The notes: generated by a model not told the origin, from the sequence alone. Positions 11,336 to 23,650 are shown, counted from the first letter of the stretch. The stretch is 64,000 nucleotides of DNA from Stictocephala bisonia (GCA_035578905.1 JAQJVL010000153.1:124001-188000); one strand, 5' to 3'. Translations and numbers: made by a program.

Positions 11336-11337
11336 TA

Positions 11338-12790
11338 CAGGGTTGGACAAAAGTCTGGAATGTATTTATTAGTGTCATTACTGTTGAAAGAATTTTAACT
11401 AAACTTTGCAGTTATGTTGTACATGTCCCATTTGGACATATTTTAATAGTTTTTCGGGTATGCAGGCGTTTGTAGGAAGTCTTAGAAATGTTAAATGTAA
11501 GCCAATCATGACTTATTCCTCATTTTAAAGGTATTTTTTTTGTACAATACAAAAGTGCAAACAAAGGATGACCTACTCAGAAAATACATCCACTTTAAAA
11601 ATATAATGTCACGGTTGGGTAAAAGTCTGGAATAGATTTATTAATTTTAAATCTATTGCAAGAAATGTAATGAGATTTTGTAGCTATACATGTTCCTATA
11701 CTAAACATTTAGATATATTTTACTTGTTTTTCTTATATCAAGGGGATGGCTCATGGAGGAGGTCTTAAATTTTGAAATGTAAGCCTACTTAGAGTTATGC
11801 CTCATTATAAAGGTCTTTCTTTGTGCAATACAATAGTGCAAACCTGAGGCCAAACGCATGACCCAGTCAGAAAATACAGTGATTCAAAAAATGTAATGTC
11901 ATATTACTGATTCTCCTTAGTTATATGGCTAGTTATTTAACAGTTTGAGGTTCCTGTTGAGCATGTTGTTGATTGTGAACAATCGTAACGAACAACTGCG
12001 CCATAAAAATAACTGTTATTTAACAAAAATAAGAACAATTATTAAAACCCTCTTGGTAGTATGTTTACCCTAAAAATAGTTTAAGAATATTATTATAATA
12101 ATTTGTTACTTATTTCTTATGAAAATTAATTCGTCATATTCAGTCGGATAAATTATAGCTCTACACAGCAATAGATAATAACTATCTTAGCCTTGTTCTT
12201 ACGCAGTTTTAGTTATATGACATTAAATTCTTTTAGAGGCTATATTTTTTGACATTCTTTTGACCTCAGGTTTACAATCTTGATTTTTACAAAGAAATAC
12301 CTTTAAAATGTGGTGTAACTGTAAGTTACAGTAGGCTTGTATTTAGTTTTTAATACTTCCTTCATGCGTCATTCCTTGGATATGCAAAAAACAAGTGACA
12401 CATGCCTAAATGTTTGGTATTGGAATACGTACACAACTACAACATTTTGAATAGTTTTGAAATTAATAAATGCATTCCAAACTTTTGCCAAACCCTGATA
12501 TTAAATTCCTTGATTGGCTATATTTTCTAACTGGCTCTTTCTTTTGACCTCAGGTTTGCACTCTTGTGTTTTACAAAGAAATACCTTTAAATTGAGGTAT
12601 AACTAGAGCTAGGCTTACATTTAAACATTTTAAGACTTCCTTCATGGACCATCGCCTGATTATGCTAAAAACAAGTAAAATATTTCTAATTGTTTGGTAT
12701 AGGAACATGTACATAACTACAACGTTTAATTACATTTCTTTCAATAGTTTTAAAATTAATAAATATATTCCAAACGTTTGCCCAACCTTG
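11338..12790. mobile_element. Fold-back Tc1/mariner-type non-autonomous element
   Basis: Left end CAGGGTTGGACAAAAGTCTG; right end, read inward, CAAGGTTGGGCAAACGTTTG. TA dinucleotides at 11,336-11,337 and 12,791-12,792 fit the TA target-site duplication of the superfamily. Each arm holds two tandem copies of the terminal sequence: a second left-type end begins near 11,613 and a second right-type end lies near 12,500. The arms match over more than 250 bp each (for example TAGTTATGT.GTACATGTTCC). No transposase is encoded. The element lies against the 3' end of a decayed PLE. Confidence 0.85.
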
Positions 12791-12792
12791 TA

Positions 12793-13720
12793 TGTGTAAT
12801 TCTTCTGCTGCATTCATTTTCCTGCCCTTTTTCATAAAATTAATATTTTCATTCCATTTTTGTGTAGGTGTGGTCTGTGGAGAGTAAGTTTTCGGATTTT
12901 ATTGTAGTTGTGTTATAGTTTATTAAATCTTGTTTGTGCTCTTGAAATCTTTTTTTAACAGTCTTCCAATTTGTTCAATGTATCATTTATCACAGTCAGT
13001 ACATTTAATTTTGTAAATACCGTTGTCATTTTTGTGTTCCGTTTGAGATTTGTTATTTAAAGTTTTCAATGTGTTGTTGTGTGTTGAGAAACTTAATTTG
13101 TAATTTGTATTTTGAAAGTTTGTTCGAGTAGCTTTGTTTAGGCTTGTTTTATATGGTACGTTTATAAATTTGATCTTCTTTGGGTGTTGATTTGTTGAGG
13201 TGTTATTTCTTTACTTCTTTTTGCTTTTTATTATTTTGTCAACCATGTTTGTTTTGTATCCATTTTTTATTGCCAAATATTTTATTATATATTTTTCTTC
13301 GCTGAAGTGTTTCTCGTTCATTGGTATTTTTATCAAACGATTTATCGTAGAATGGAAAGCTGATAATTTGTATTGCGAGGGATAGTTATATATAGATGGT
13401 ATTATAAGGTCGGTTTGTGTAGGTTTTCTGTAAATATTGAATGAATGTTCATAGTTGATTTAGATAATCGATAGATCTAAATAATTTATTTCATCAGTTT
13501 TGATTTCCTTTAGTGAATTGTATTTTGGGGAACATAGAATCAAATAAGATAAAAAATCATTACTTTCTTCCAAGTTTCCATCAAATAAACTAATTATGTC
13601 ATCAACATATCGGTACCAGTGTATAATTTTATTTCTGAACGGGTATGATGAATGCATTATTTTATTTTCTTCCAGATTGTGTATAGATATATTTGAGAGT
13701 AAAAATAACTATACAAAATA
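12793..13720 (-). pseudogene. Second Penelope-like element, RT end plus GIY-YIG, decayed
   Basis: On the minus strand, 13,657-13,460 reads IHWYRYVDDIISLFDG (RT motif C, YVDD) and INYLDLSI. Further down come IYRKPTQTDLI (near 13,430), YKLSAFHSTINRLIKIP, LAIKNGYKTNMVDKI and finally GIYKIKCTDCDK, stop, YIEQ near 13,020. This is PLE order: RT thumb, linker, GIY-YIG nuclease. The nuclease motif carries a stop codon and the YIG glycine is replaced by Glu, so it is dead. The element differs in sequence from the 7.6-8.6 kb copy and is a separate family or lineage. Its 3' end is cut near 12,793 by the fold-back element. Confidence 0.82.
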
Positions 13721-14099
13721 AAAATTATACCATTTTGCGTATTATTGACATTTAATATTGAACTATTTCATTATTTCTTACACCATTAAACTAATTTAAT
13801 ATTAATCGTAATGTTTTCACTTAATTTAATCCCACACCTGAAAAAATGCAAGGCACTTGATGTTAAAACACCTTTAGACCTGCAGTACGTATGTATGAAA
13901 CAGTACAAACAACAAATATATATAACAGTTGTGCTTCCGTATTTTTCATAGTAGTTCACAACCATTTGCTTGTCATAAAAACATGTGTTGATTTTATACA
14001 AATTCATTATGCAGGGTTGGTAAACAGTATAGTAGAGGGTTTGGCAGAAAAACCTCACCTATTAGGGAAGCTAATGAAAACAAAATGAAATGAGGTAGG

Positions 14100-14430
14100 A
14101 AGACTTTATTTTTATTAATTAAAAGTACAGATTGTGCCATTTAAGAATGTGTACCATTACTTTACTTTAAAAAAGATACATCTCTCAAATGATTTCCCCC
14201 ACTGTTGACACACTGTTTAAGTCGTTATCTGAAGGTCTCCGTTACTTTACGAGCCATTTCAGGTGGAATGGCTTAAACTTCTCGTGTTATCGCTTCTTTT
14301 AGGGTTTTTGAGGTTTGAGGACGATGTTAGTAAACCTTGGGATATAAATAGCCCCAGGGAACAAATATCACAGAGGGTTAAGTCCGGCAAACGTTGACAA
14401 CAATTTAATTAATCCCACCGTTAGCTGTTT
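14100..14430 (-). pseudogene. Tc1/mariner-superfamily transposase, C-terminal relic
   Basis: Joined across frames, the minus strand reads LPDLTLCDF, WGYL, PKVY, RPQTSKTLKEAI, IPPEMARKVTETF and LKQCVNSGGNHLRDV. This matches the C-terminal order of a large insect group of DDE transposases (PDLTP.DFFLWGYLK..VY, then I....R.....R...C....G.H). The third catalytic residue region survives only in outline. At least two frameshifts and stops are present. No TIRs could be matched around it. Confidence 0.65.
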
Positions 14431-17400
14431 GTCACTATAAATATTTAGACACAGTTCGATAGTTTTCTACAAAGTATAGTTAAGACCCATGTACGAAGTC
14501 TAAGTATTTATAAAATGAAGCCTAACTTGAATTATAGTCATTTTGAAAGTCTTTGCAGGTAGAAAAAATAATTGTAAACTCAATGACATAAGAGACCCCA
14601 GTTAGAAAATTCAATTTCTCAACGATTGGAATGCCAAAAAAACCACCACTCCTTAATTACATGGTGATTCATTTCTTTATGACTACGATTAATCTGGGGA
14701 TTCGATTATTCTGAAGCTACGAATAATCGAGAAAAACTATTTATAGTAAATATAGTTGTTTGGTTACTTTATTATTTTGTTTAGAAAAATCTTATACCAA
14801 ATATATGAAGACTTTAGTGAAACAGGTTTATACATTACTACTCCTCTAAACTGGAAAACAAACAAAATCACCCTGATGAACGATAACCCTCTACTAATTG
14901 AAATGTTGAAAGATCTTGTTTTAGATATTCAAAGTTCCTCGAAATATTTAATGATAGCTTAAAAATATATGTAAAATATATTTGTAGATTTAGTTTTCAT
15001 TTCACTAGAGTCTACCAAATCCGCACCTTTAAACTATTTTCAGCCTACCTAAGTATGTGTGCCTGTTTGTAGGAATTTTAAATAACCCCAAATCAATAAA
15101 TAAAGTAAGAAAGAAAATAGATTGAGATTCGATTATTTTTGTGGCAGTTCAATAGAACCCCTCCCACTGATCATCTATTTAGGGCATATTACTTCCAAAT
15201 AATTATTAAATAGATTCTAGCATACGGGAATGGAGTGTTGTGTGAATAATCATTACATAGGTGATATGTGTGAGGGGGTTTGGGTGGTGTTCTCAGCTGA
15301 TCGATCTAAAACTTTCTAGCTATACCTACGTGAAAAGTAAATGTGTATTCTCTATAAATAATACAAATTATTAGAACAAAATCCGTTATCATCCATTATG
15401 AGTAACCTCCACATAGTCACTGACATACACAAAGAAGAATGGAACAGTACTTTCACAAGTAAGGTGTCATATTGTTTGAGGGCTGATATTGTACTGAAGA
15501 CAATTATTTATTTATGGTCTTTTCAAAAATATGCCCAAACTAAAAAATGTCAGCCATTAAAATGCTTAGTAGTCAATCACCTACTATTGCCTTCTATGGT
15601 AGAATATTTACAATATAAAGAACACAAATCAAGTAATTCGAATGATCAAGTATTCAATAGTTGAATTGTATGACCTGATGAAGTTAGGCGGAGATGACAA
15701 GAAGGTGAAGGTAGAAAATGATTTATAATTAGTTCTCTTGACTATGAACAAAGTTTACGTATCATTGTTTCCGGTGAACTTTCTTCAGTAGTGAAGTAGT
15801 TCCATGGATGCCTTTTAAATGAGTTTTATAATAGTACTAACTTTAATCTGGAGTCAATTTTTTTTTAATTTTAATTAACCTTCGTCCTTATTTAATTAAT
15901 TTAAATATATACGTCTATCTCAACAATAATTACAAACCAGATAAAATCCATAAATATCTAACTTTTTGGTCAAATCATGTTAAAATTATTGTAAATACGT
16001 TCTGACCTTCTATACATCTACCATCCTAAATGAGCCCTGCAGGTTAAAATGCCAGAAACGTGCAACAAATTTATTCAATTTTATGTAACTACATTGATAC
16101 ACTCGTTTGTTGAAAGGTTATCTAATTTATATACGTTTAGTAAGCAAAAATTAAAATACTATCTTCAGACATATGGGTCAGCAGTTATGGTATCAGATTT
16201 ATCCAGAATACTTCTTTTGCGTAATTAAATCACTATTATTTAAGATATCTTGATTTAAATGGAAATATATCTGGCCTATCTGCTATTTACACAAACGTTT
16301 TCTTCTTTTACTTCTCTTAAATAAAAATACGATTTTTTAATATAAGTTTGGACTTTACAAGGCGATTTTGGTTGCATAGTATCAAACAACCAGAAAATAT
16401 CAAATATTACATTTGTTGAACTATATATCATAAGGGTATTTCTATGCTATTTTCCCTTAGTAATAATTTGAAACGTATACATTTCGTAAAATGTTTTACT
16501 TCAATCACTACTTTTATTTCATTTAACTTAATTTGTTCAACGGAAAGATAAATATCAATACAATATACGATAAACCTTTATTTATTTGATCTTGGCGTTG
16601 AAAATAATCTATCATTTGAATATATTAATGTCTTAACTGATTTGTTGCATCATAAATATATTAACACATTATGTATGAGGAATAATACTATTTCCATTCT
16701 ATAAAAATGCCAATCGTAACAATTTTTTTTTTTTACTTTAATTTTGAACCAATAAGATCTACATATAAGCTTTATGTATTGGTTCTATGTCAAATATACC
16801 TATAGAAATAGAAAATACTGAGTGTTTATTTTTTACAGGTATATTAAAGTACCCTTAAAATTTTATACTTAAAAATTAATAAAATGCCTAAATTTTGCTT
16901 TTTACTCTAAACTATATTTTCAAAATATTATTACAGTGATCTTAAGTAATCCAAAATTAACATGTAAACAAAACAATGTATGCAAGACTTACAAAACGTA
17001 CAATACAACCACTAAGATTATTTACCTAGCTACTCGTATAACTTATAAGTCCAAAAAGCCTATAAAGAAATATTAAATCTTCTAAATGATGTAAAACCAT
17101 TTAGCTATACACGATTGAGTTACTATTTACAAATATTTAATGAAAAAAATACTCCACATATTTTATAAAAATCATGGAATAACATTATCCAGCTACAATG
17201 TCAAAGTGAACTAATGGGAAATAACTAAATGAAGGTCTAGCCATCCTGATGAACAATGGCCTAGATCTGCAGTTTCCGTTCCAGTGTTATGTTCTCTGAT
17301 ATATTACAGACTTTCCCCTTGTGGGCCAGTTGTAGCCTCACAATTCAACTCTCTATCACTATGGTACGTAAAATAGAGTAAAACACTTTCATGCATACAT

Positions 17401-17580
17401 TCACACATGTCTATTGTAAACCTTTGAGGTTTACTTAACGGCAACACTAGATTGTACAAGATTCTCTCATAATTACAAACATTTATAATAACATTTAAAT
17501 AATAATAATTATAATAAAAAATATTAACAGTAAGAATGAGAAAGAGGTTTCATTACAACAGAAAATACGGTACAGGAAGT
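14431..17580. other. AT-rich stretch with unrecognised short frames
   Basis: A 68-codon frame at 14,756-14,962 and an 88-codon frame at 15,398-15,664 are open on the plus strand but show no recognisable domain, signal peptide or splice context; I do not call them genes. Near 15,090 AAATCAATAAATAAAGTAAG looks like a possible LINE tail but has no supporting coding sequence. Confidence 0.6.
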
Positions 17581-17599
17581 GGAGTAGGTATAATTTGAG

Positions 17600-18400
17600 T
17601 AGGACATCCTGAGAGTGTTAACTCAGAAAGCAAGGGATCGGATGTCAAGGAAGCAGGGTCAGCACGGTACATATGATAATCAGAATAATAAAATTTTACA
17701 CTCACCAAAAACTAGGCCGATGAATGCTGATGCGGCGGAGAATCAGCAGAAGCCCCGAGAAGGAGTTGGTCCCGCTCATCACGAAAACGGGCCTATAGGG
17801 TGATCCGTAATAGGACCACCGATAATAATTGGTATTTCTGAAATTGGAGACATGTCCAGTGAGTGGCAGGGGGAATGGGATACTAGGGAAAGAGTTGGGA
17901 AAGAAAAGGGCAGTCTGAAGAGAGATCGAAAAGTGATAGGACTTCGATAAATAGAACAATAGTGAGGACCAGCACCTGGAGGTCCAACTACCTAGGTTTC
18001 GTCAACCCGCCTTGCAGAGCAAACATGGGACGAGCTAGGAGGAGGACTTGGAGCCACGATCCAACCCCTTGCGATATCGAACCCCGGATGACTTCACGAG
18101 CGGCCAACCTGAACCTGAAGGACGACTTGCAGCCTATCCTGAGGGCCAGAGAAGCAACCTCAAGAGACTACAAGCGACTCCAGACCCAACCAGCCTACCT
18201 GACCCTGAGGGACAAGCGGACGCCGAATCAACTACGGCCCGTGGATACCTGCAGGAGACATAAAGTCCAACCGTATGTTAAAATTTGTTTAACACCTCCA
18301 GGGTTTAAGGGAAACGAATATACAAAATTTGTAGACGAAAGGAAATGTTGTAAGGGTGTTAAATTACGTTTTACCTACACCAAAGCGTAAGCCGACGGGC
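17600..18400. other. GC-richer block of unknown identity
   Basis: In the middle of AT-rich DNA, about 700 bp become clearly GC-richer. The plus strand has a 142-codon frame (17,962-18,390). A second overlapping frame at 18,048-18,263 is also open, and a minus frame (17,702-17,959) is open too. Several frames being open at once is what high GC content gives, so coding is not proven. Short echoes occur inside (CCTGAACCTGAAGGAC near 18,108 and CCTGACCCTGAGGGAC near 18,198). It could be part of an LTR-retrotransposon leader, an exon or a promoter/CpG island. I recognise no family. Confidence 0.45.
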
Positions 18401-19197
18401 TGTACATTACTCATATAAGAAGCTAATAATCATCGCAATTTAATAATAAAATATAATTCACTGATTGAGGGAATTAAGTCTGGTATAAGTTAATGTGTTG
18501 GGATTGTTTATTTAAATTGTAAATATAAAATACGTAAATCCATAAACCCATTATTCATTAATGTACTTATATGTCTTGAACCACCCCCTCCCATTTCACA
18601 CACACGTCCATTGGAAATGTAAGTGAATAAAGTAAAACTTGTCAAATAGCGTTTAATGCTTGTCACCCCCTATGTCTCCAACATACAAAACCAAGTATAC
18701 TGTAGTATTCATGTTTATTTGGTCCAAGAATTACTTTGATTGTATTGTTTTAGTACACAGGTCTTTGGCGTAACTAAACTCCCGTTTGGAAATAATCTTA
18801 TCTTACTAATTTAGTATTTATTAAATATTTAAAATTATATGAGACAAGTACCAAGTTTACTTCGTGTTAACAATAAAACTATTTTATTACTTTTATCATA
18901 TTACTCAATTTACAAAATGCTATATATTAGCTACTAAAATTAAAATAAAACTGGATGAATTAGATCATAACAGTAGTAATTTGTTACAAACTTAGTTTAT
19001 AAGCCTTAAGGGGACGTTTATCTCATTGATGAAGTGGTCGGACATCCAGTGAATACGTTATACAGAGACATGTTGTACTAATTGTATTAGCTTCATCTGA
19101 ATACCTCGGAGTAACAATACATTCAACTTGTTGACGACGTCAATGTTACGTCAACAAGTTTCTAACTATGCCTACTTTTGATTTTGCCAGTTATATA
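18401..19197. other. AT-rich spacer with one hairpin
   Basis: No gene seen. A perfect 12-bp-arm hairpin (AACTTGTTGACG/CGTCAACAAGTT, 12-nt loop) lies at 19,125-19,160, just outside the fold-back element. Confidence 0.65.
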
Positions 19198-19199
19198 TA

Positions 19200-20594
19200 C
19201 AGGATGATTAAAATGTCCCTTACCCCCACGTTTTTTTTACAATTTACATTCAAAACTTTTTCAGATAAGATATTCATTATATATTTAGATGCTCTAACTG
19301 TTTAGGTATTATGGATTATTAGGAGTATACTGAGACCCAAGATAGAGCAGTCAACCTCAGAATTCCTTATGAGAAGACACATACGACACTCTATTAACAT
19401 TGCCTTTCACCCTGAAAACAATGTAGTATTTAAAATTCAAAAGGGTTGTACTGTTTCCATGATATTAGTAGATTAAAGATGCATAAGTCGACTCAAAATT
19501 TGTAACTAGACGACAGTCATGCAACATGTCTATTAGCATTGTCTTTTCACCCTTAAACAATGTAGTATTTAAAATTCAAAAGGGTTGTACTGTTTTTATG
19601 ATATTATGGAATGATATTATCTTTATGACTTATAAAGATGTATAAGTCAACTCAAAATGTGTAACTAGACGACAGTCATGCGACATGTCTATTAGCATTA
19701 CAGCATTGTCTTTTCACCCTGTAAACAATGTAGTATTTAAAATTCAAAAGGGTTGTACTGTTTCCATGATATTATGGAATGATATTATCTTTATGACTTA
19801 TAAAGATGTATAAGTCAACTCAAAATGTGTAACTAGACGACAGTCATGCGACATGTCTATTAGCATTACATTTTCACCCTGAAAACAATGTTGTATTTAA
19901 AATTCAAAAGGGTTGTACTGTTTCCATGATATTATGGAATGATATTATCTTTATGACTTATAAAGATGTATAAGTCAACTCAAAATGTGTAACTAGACGA
20001 CAGTCATGCGACATGTCTATTAGCATTACATTTTCACCCTGAAAACAATGTTGTATTTAAAATTCAAAAGGGTTGTACTGTTTCCATGATATTATGGAAT
20101 GATATTATCTTTATGACTTATAAAGATGTATAAGTCGACTCAAAATGTATAACTAGACGACAGTCATGCGACATGTCTATTAGCATTACATTTTCACCCT
20201 GAAAACAATGTTGTATTTAAAATTCAGAAGGTTTGTACTGTTTCCAATATTTCCTTATATTTTATTTAAATAAAATTCGATGTAATTTTTTATCAATATT
20301 TCATGGATATTCCTTTAAATATTTCTCACAGTGGAAATGGTACAACCCTTTTTAGTATTAAATACACCATTGTTTTAATTATGAAAAGGAGTTTTAATAG
20401 ACATGAGACGTGACTGTCTTGTCATGATGAGTTAGAAAGTTTGCTACTATATCTTGGACCTCAGGTTACTCCCAATATTCCATAATACTTAAAAAGTTAG
20501 ATCATCTACCTACTTAATCAATGGCATTACTTTAAAACCACTTTAAATGTAAATTGAAGAAAAAATGGTGGAAAGTGACTTTATAGCCACACTG
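19200..20594. mobile_element. Fold-back MITE with internal 160-bp tandem array
   Basis: Left end CAGGATGATTAAAATGTCCC with TA at 19,198-19,199; the right end mirrors it (…GCCACACTG, then TA at 20,595-20,596). Inverted arms of about 260 bp (19,200-19,460 and 20,335-20,594) align clearly. Shared blocks include TTACAATTTACATT, GTATTATGGA..ATT.GGAGTA, GAG.CCAAGATA and AAAAGGGTTGTACTGTTTCC. Between them the inner part of the left arm is repeated. The TA duplication and CAG-type ends point to the Tc1/mariner superfamily. No coding capacity. Confidence 0.85.
19340..20240 (+). repeat. 160-bp tandem repeat derived from a MITE arm
   Basis: Six copies of the landmark AAAAGGGTTGTACTGTTT, the last slightly changed, at about 19,441, 19,581, 19,749, 19,909, 20,069 and 20,229. 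Spacing is 140, 168 and then 160 bp three times. The later copies are nearly identical, so the array grew recently. The unit comes from the inner part of the left inverted arm. Confidence 0.9.
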
Positions 20595-20596
20595 TA

Positions 20597-21325
20597 GTGA
20601 TACCACATCATTAATTCTGTATTAAATTACAAAGTGAAGAGCATTAAATTGCTTGATAATATCGTTTACAAATTGTATACAATACATTAACTTTCCTGTT
20701 TCAGAAAAAAACATACGTTTATGAAGTATCTTACGTTTGAAAAATAAATAAAAAGCTCATAGAAATAAGTGAAAGGACGTCTCGTAGTTAAAGGCAGCAA
20801 TGGCAATGAACAATAGTTTAATTAATTATGAATAATCACGGAAATCTCAACAGCTTACCGACCTTCGTGATTCAATCAACACGTAATGAAAGTTATTATA
20901 TCACCACTGTTTCTCCAGATAAGAACGGAAGTACATTGAAAGCTTCAACACAGATTTCAGCTTTATGAAAGGCCCTTTGTAGGACAAATTGCTTCTGAAT
21001 TAGTAATTGTCTAGGGAGGGTTCCGAGAAACTGAAAGGCCGCCAACGTCAACTTCCCTCGTAATGGCGGCCATGTTCCAAGCTAGACACGTTTACTGAAT
21101 TAGATGGAGTTAAGCGGCTGTCCAGATATAAATGGGTGTTGAAGAGTCTAATTACGTTAACCTACTTTACTCGGAAACTATGACCTTCTCGGTCAGTAAA
21201 CATTCAGTAAACATGCACAATGTAACTACTGAGAAAGGTAGTTGTTACATTGTGTATGTTGTTGAATTTTAATTATAACACATACGCTATGTGCTTACCC
21301 AAATACCCTCTACCCAAAATTACCT
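20597..21325. other. Spacer with a hairpin
   Basis: No gene seen. A GC-richer patch lies near 21,000-21,130. A hairpin of about 13 bp (ACAATGTAACTAC / GTAG-TTGTTACATTGT) lies near 21,213-21,256. Confidence 0.6.
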
Positions 21326-21481
21326 CGAAAAAAAAAAGGATAAGAACCAATCGGGGGGATTTGATGACGAAACAAACGCTCTAACGGCTAATTTATTTTG
21401 GAGGTATGATGTTTTTTATATTCAGGTTAAAACACAGATTTTCAAATCCCCCTGATTGGTTCTTATCCTTTTTTTTTCTCG
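21326..21481. repeat. Long inverted repeat, 39-nt arms
   Basis: Arms at 21,326-21,364 and 21,443-21,481 match over about 39 nt with two differences. Core of each arm: GGATAAGAACCAATC followed by GGGGGATTTGA. The spacer is about 78 bp. Long A and T runs sit at the outer ends. It could be a fold-back remnant or a MITE; no TIR class is recognised. Confidence 0.9.
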
Positions 21482-21724
21482 TCCTGTTTTGATACCTCCT
21501 TTTAATTCAATTGAGTTCGCCGCTTTTTTAAACCATCCTTCGTCTCCTTTTCGAAGTTCACCATTTTTCTGACAGGAAAAAAAGAGTTTTATTTTCCCTT
21601 ACACGTTTTATTTGAGATTTATTTTAATTTTAGATCATAGTTTGATCTATTAGCGTAGGTATTATCTTAGGCTAGAGTAGCCAAGTTATTTTAGTTCGGA
21701 ATACGTGAGTAAATAAAAGTTAAA

Positions 21725-22090
21725 TATTGTAGCTCCACTCTGCTTTATAACACTCTGGGCTTAAACCGTTGTATTTGTTATATGATATAGCTCCGCTCTG
21801 TGTTGTAGCACTGTGGGATAACAATAAAATTGCACTTCTGAAAGCTCCACTCTGCGTTATAGCACTGTGGGCTTAAACCATTCCCTTTGTCAACTCACTT
21901 TAAATAAATAGCTCCGCCCTGTGTTGTAGCACTGTGGGATAACAATAAAATTGAACTGCTGAAAGCTCCACTCTGTGTGCTTAAGCACTGTGGGCTTAAA
22001 CTATTCAACCTGACACTCCACGTAAATTAAGTATCTCCGCTCTGTGTTATAGCACTGATGGCTCTTTGTGTTACAACACCGATTGAAGGA
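21725..22090 (+). repeat. Alternating two-unit (A-B) repeat, about 3 pairs
   Basis: Units of two kinds alternate. Type A has CTCCACTCTG … GCACTGTGGGCTTAAACC and type B has CTCCGCTCTGTGTTGTAGCA … GGGATAACAATAAAATTG. Starts fall at about 21,731 (A), 21,790 (B), 21,843 (A), 21,910 (B), 21,964 (A) and 22,033 (B). The two types share the core CTC-CRCTCTG…AGCACTGTGGG, so a simpler unit duplicated, diverged, and then the pair was amplified. Confidence 0.85.
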
Positions 22091-22749
22091 AGCAACGGGG
22101 CGAAACAACTCGGTTCGGAAAAAGATTTTAGGTAGTCTAGGGTTAGACGATGATGAGAGGCCTGTGAGGCTGAATTATTCACTAGGCATTTACTGAGTCC
22201 AATTCGTTCAAAGTGAATCTGTCACGCGTATACTCGATTACCGAATACTGGAATTACCTCTCTGAGGCATCCGGCGAACAAAATCGAAAGGCGTTTAGTC
22301 AAGGGAAAATAAATGGTATTAGTACAAAAAAAATCGTCCCTGGCAATTTAAACTAAATATTTGATTCGTAGGATGAATTTCTATTCATTTCTAAACATGC
22401 ACCAATAATCAAAATCAGACAAGAAATATTTAAATATGGTAATTTTGAAATGTGGAACTATATAGGAGATATATTATTAGAATTACTTTTATGAATCTAA
22501 AATTAGTTTAAAGATACTAGTTTTGATCTAAATATTATTTAATGATTTCAAACCATGTTAAGTTATGTTCTTAACATCGAAAAATTCTATAAAATGAATA
22601 TTGACAATATATTACTAATTCTAATATAGTGAAAAACGTTTAGTTCCTACGTGCATTATTTATTCCTAAGCTAGTTTATTATGTTTCCTTTTCTTAATCT
22701 TAAGGAGTTGAGAGTTAAGAAATAGCATGGTTTTTGTACAGAATAGTAT

Positions 22750-23650
22750 TAGATGTTAGTTAATACAGTGTACTATGGAAACTACAGATATTTTAAATTT
22801 AGAAATAACTATCAGTAAAACAGTTATGAGTGTACAATGTATATACAGGTTGCATGAATATACAGAGTGAAATTTTATAAATGAATTAGACATTGTACTA
22901 AAGATACTAAGATCAAATGCCGTTATCATAGGTGACATAAACATAGATTTGAAGAAAAGCACTGTAGATACAGATAGTTACTTATCCGTAATGTATAATA
23001 ATAGTTTTAGTTCATTAATAAATGAAAATACTAGAGTTACTAATGATTCAGCCTCTTGCATAGATCATATCTTTGTAAGACATAACAACTTGAATTTATT
23101 TAACAGTGGCTTATTTCATATCAGCATAACAGACCACTCTCTTACAGCACTTATTATAAATAAAGCACAAACAAATGTTACAAATGTAATTAATAGAACT
23201 ATTAAATCTACTGACTTCAATGGTTTAAAATGTAGTTTACTTAATGTAGATTGGAATGTAATTATAAATGAACAAGATGTAGACGTTGCAATAGAGCTAT
23301 TTTACCAGACATTAAACTATTATATAGAAATTAACACTAAGCTCAAAACATTAAGTGGAGCACTCATAAAAGCAAAAAATAAAAGCCCCTGGATAACGCA
23401 AGCTTTGTTAAATAAAATTAAAAAGAGGGAGTGGCTGGCGAGGGCAGTGAGAGGATGGCCTTATGATACAAACTTAATGCAATTTTTTATTAAATTTAAG
23501 GAAAATGTAGACATTGCTATACAAAATACGAAACATACATATTATCAAAACTTATTCAAGAAAAATTCTAACAATCCTACAGAACAGTGGAAGATTATCA
23601 ACAGGTTAGTTGACAATTCAGACAAAGACCAGTCAATTAAGATAAGGTAG
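22750..23650 (+). pseudogene. LINE ORF2: endonuclease C-terminal half and linker
   Basis: The frame reads VIIGDINIDL near 22,920 (the GD.N.D motif of APE-type endonucleases), then SCIDHIFVR and ITDHSLTAL (the S-D-H catalytic motifs of the same fold). The linker NKSPWITQALLNKIKKREWL, typical of CR1/Jockey proteins, follows. The frame can be followed back with substitutions to about 22,770 (IYRLHEYTE). It stops at TAG 23,648 because of a frameshift; the adjacent frame carries on with DNPQTIANLFNDYFVS. A start codon at 22,949 falls inside the domain and is not the true start. Confidence 0.85.
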
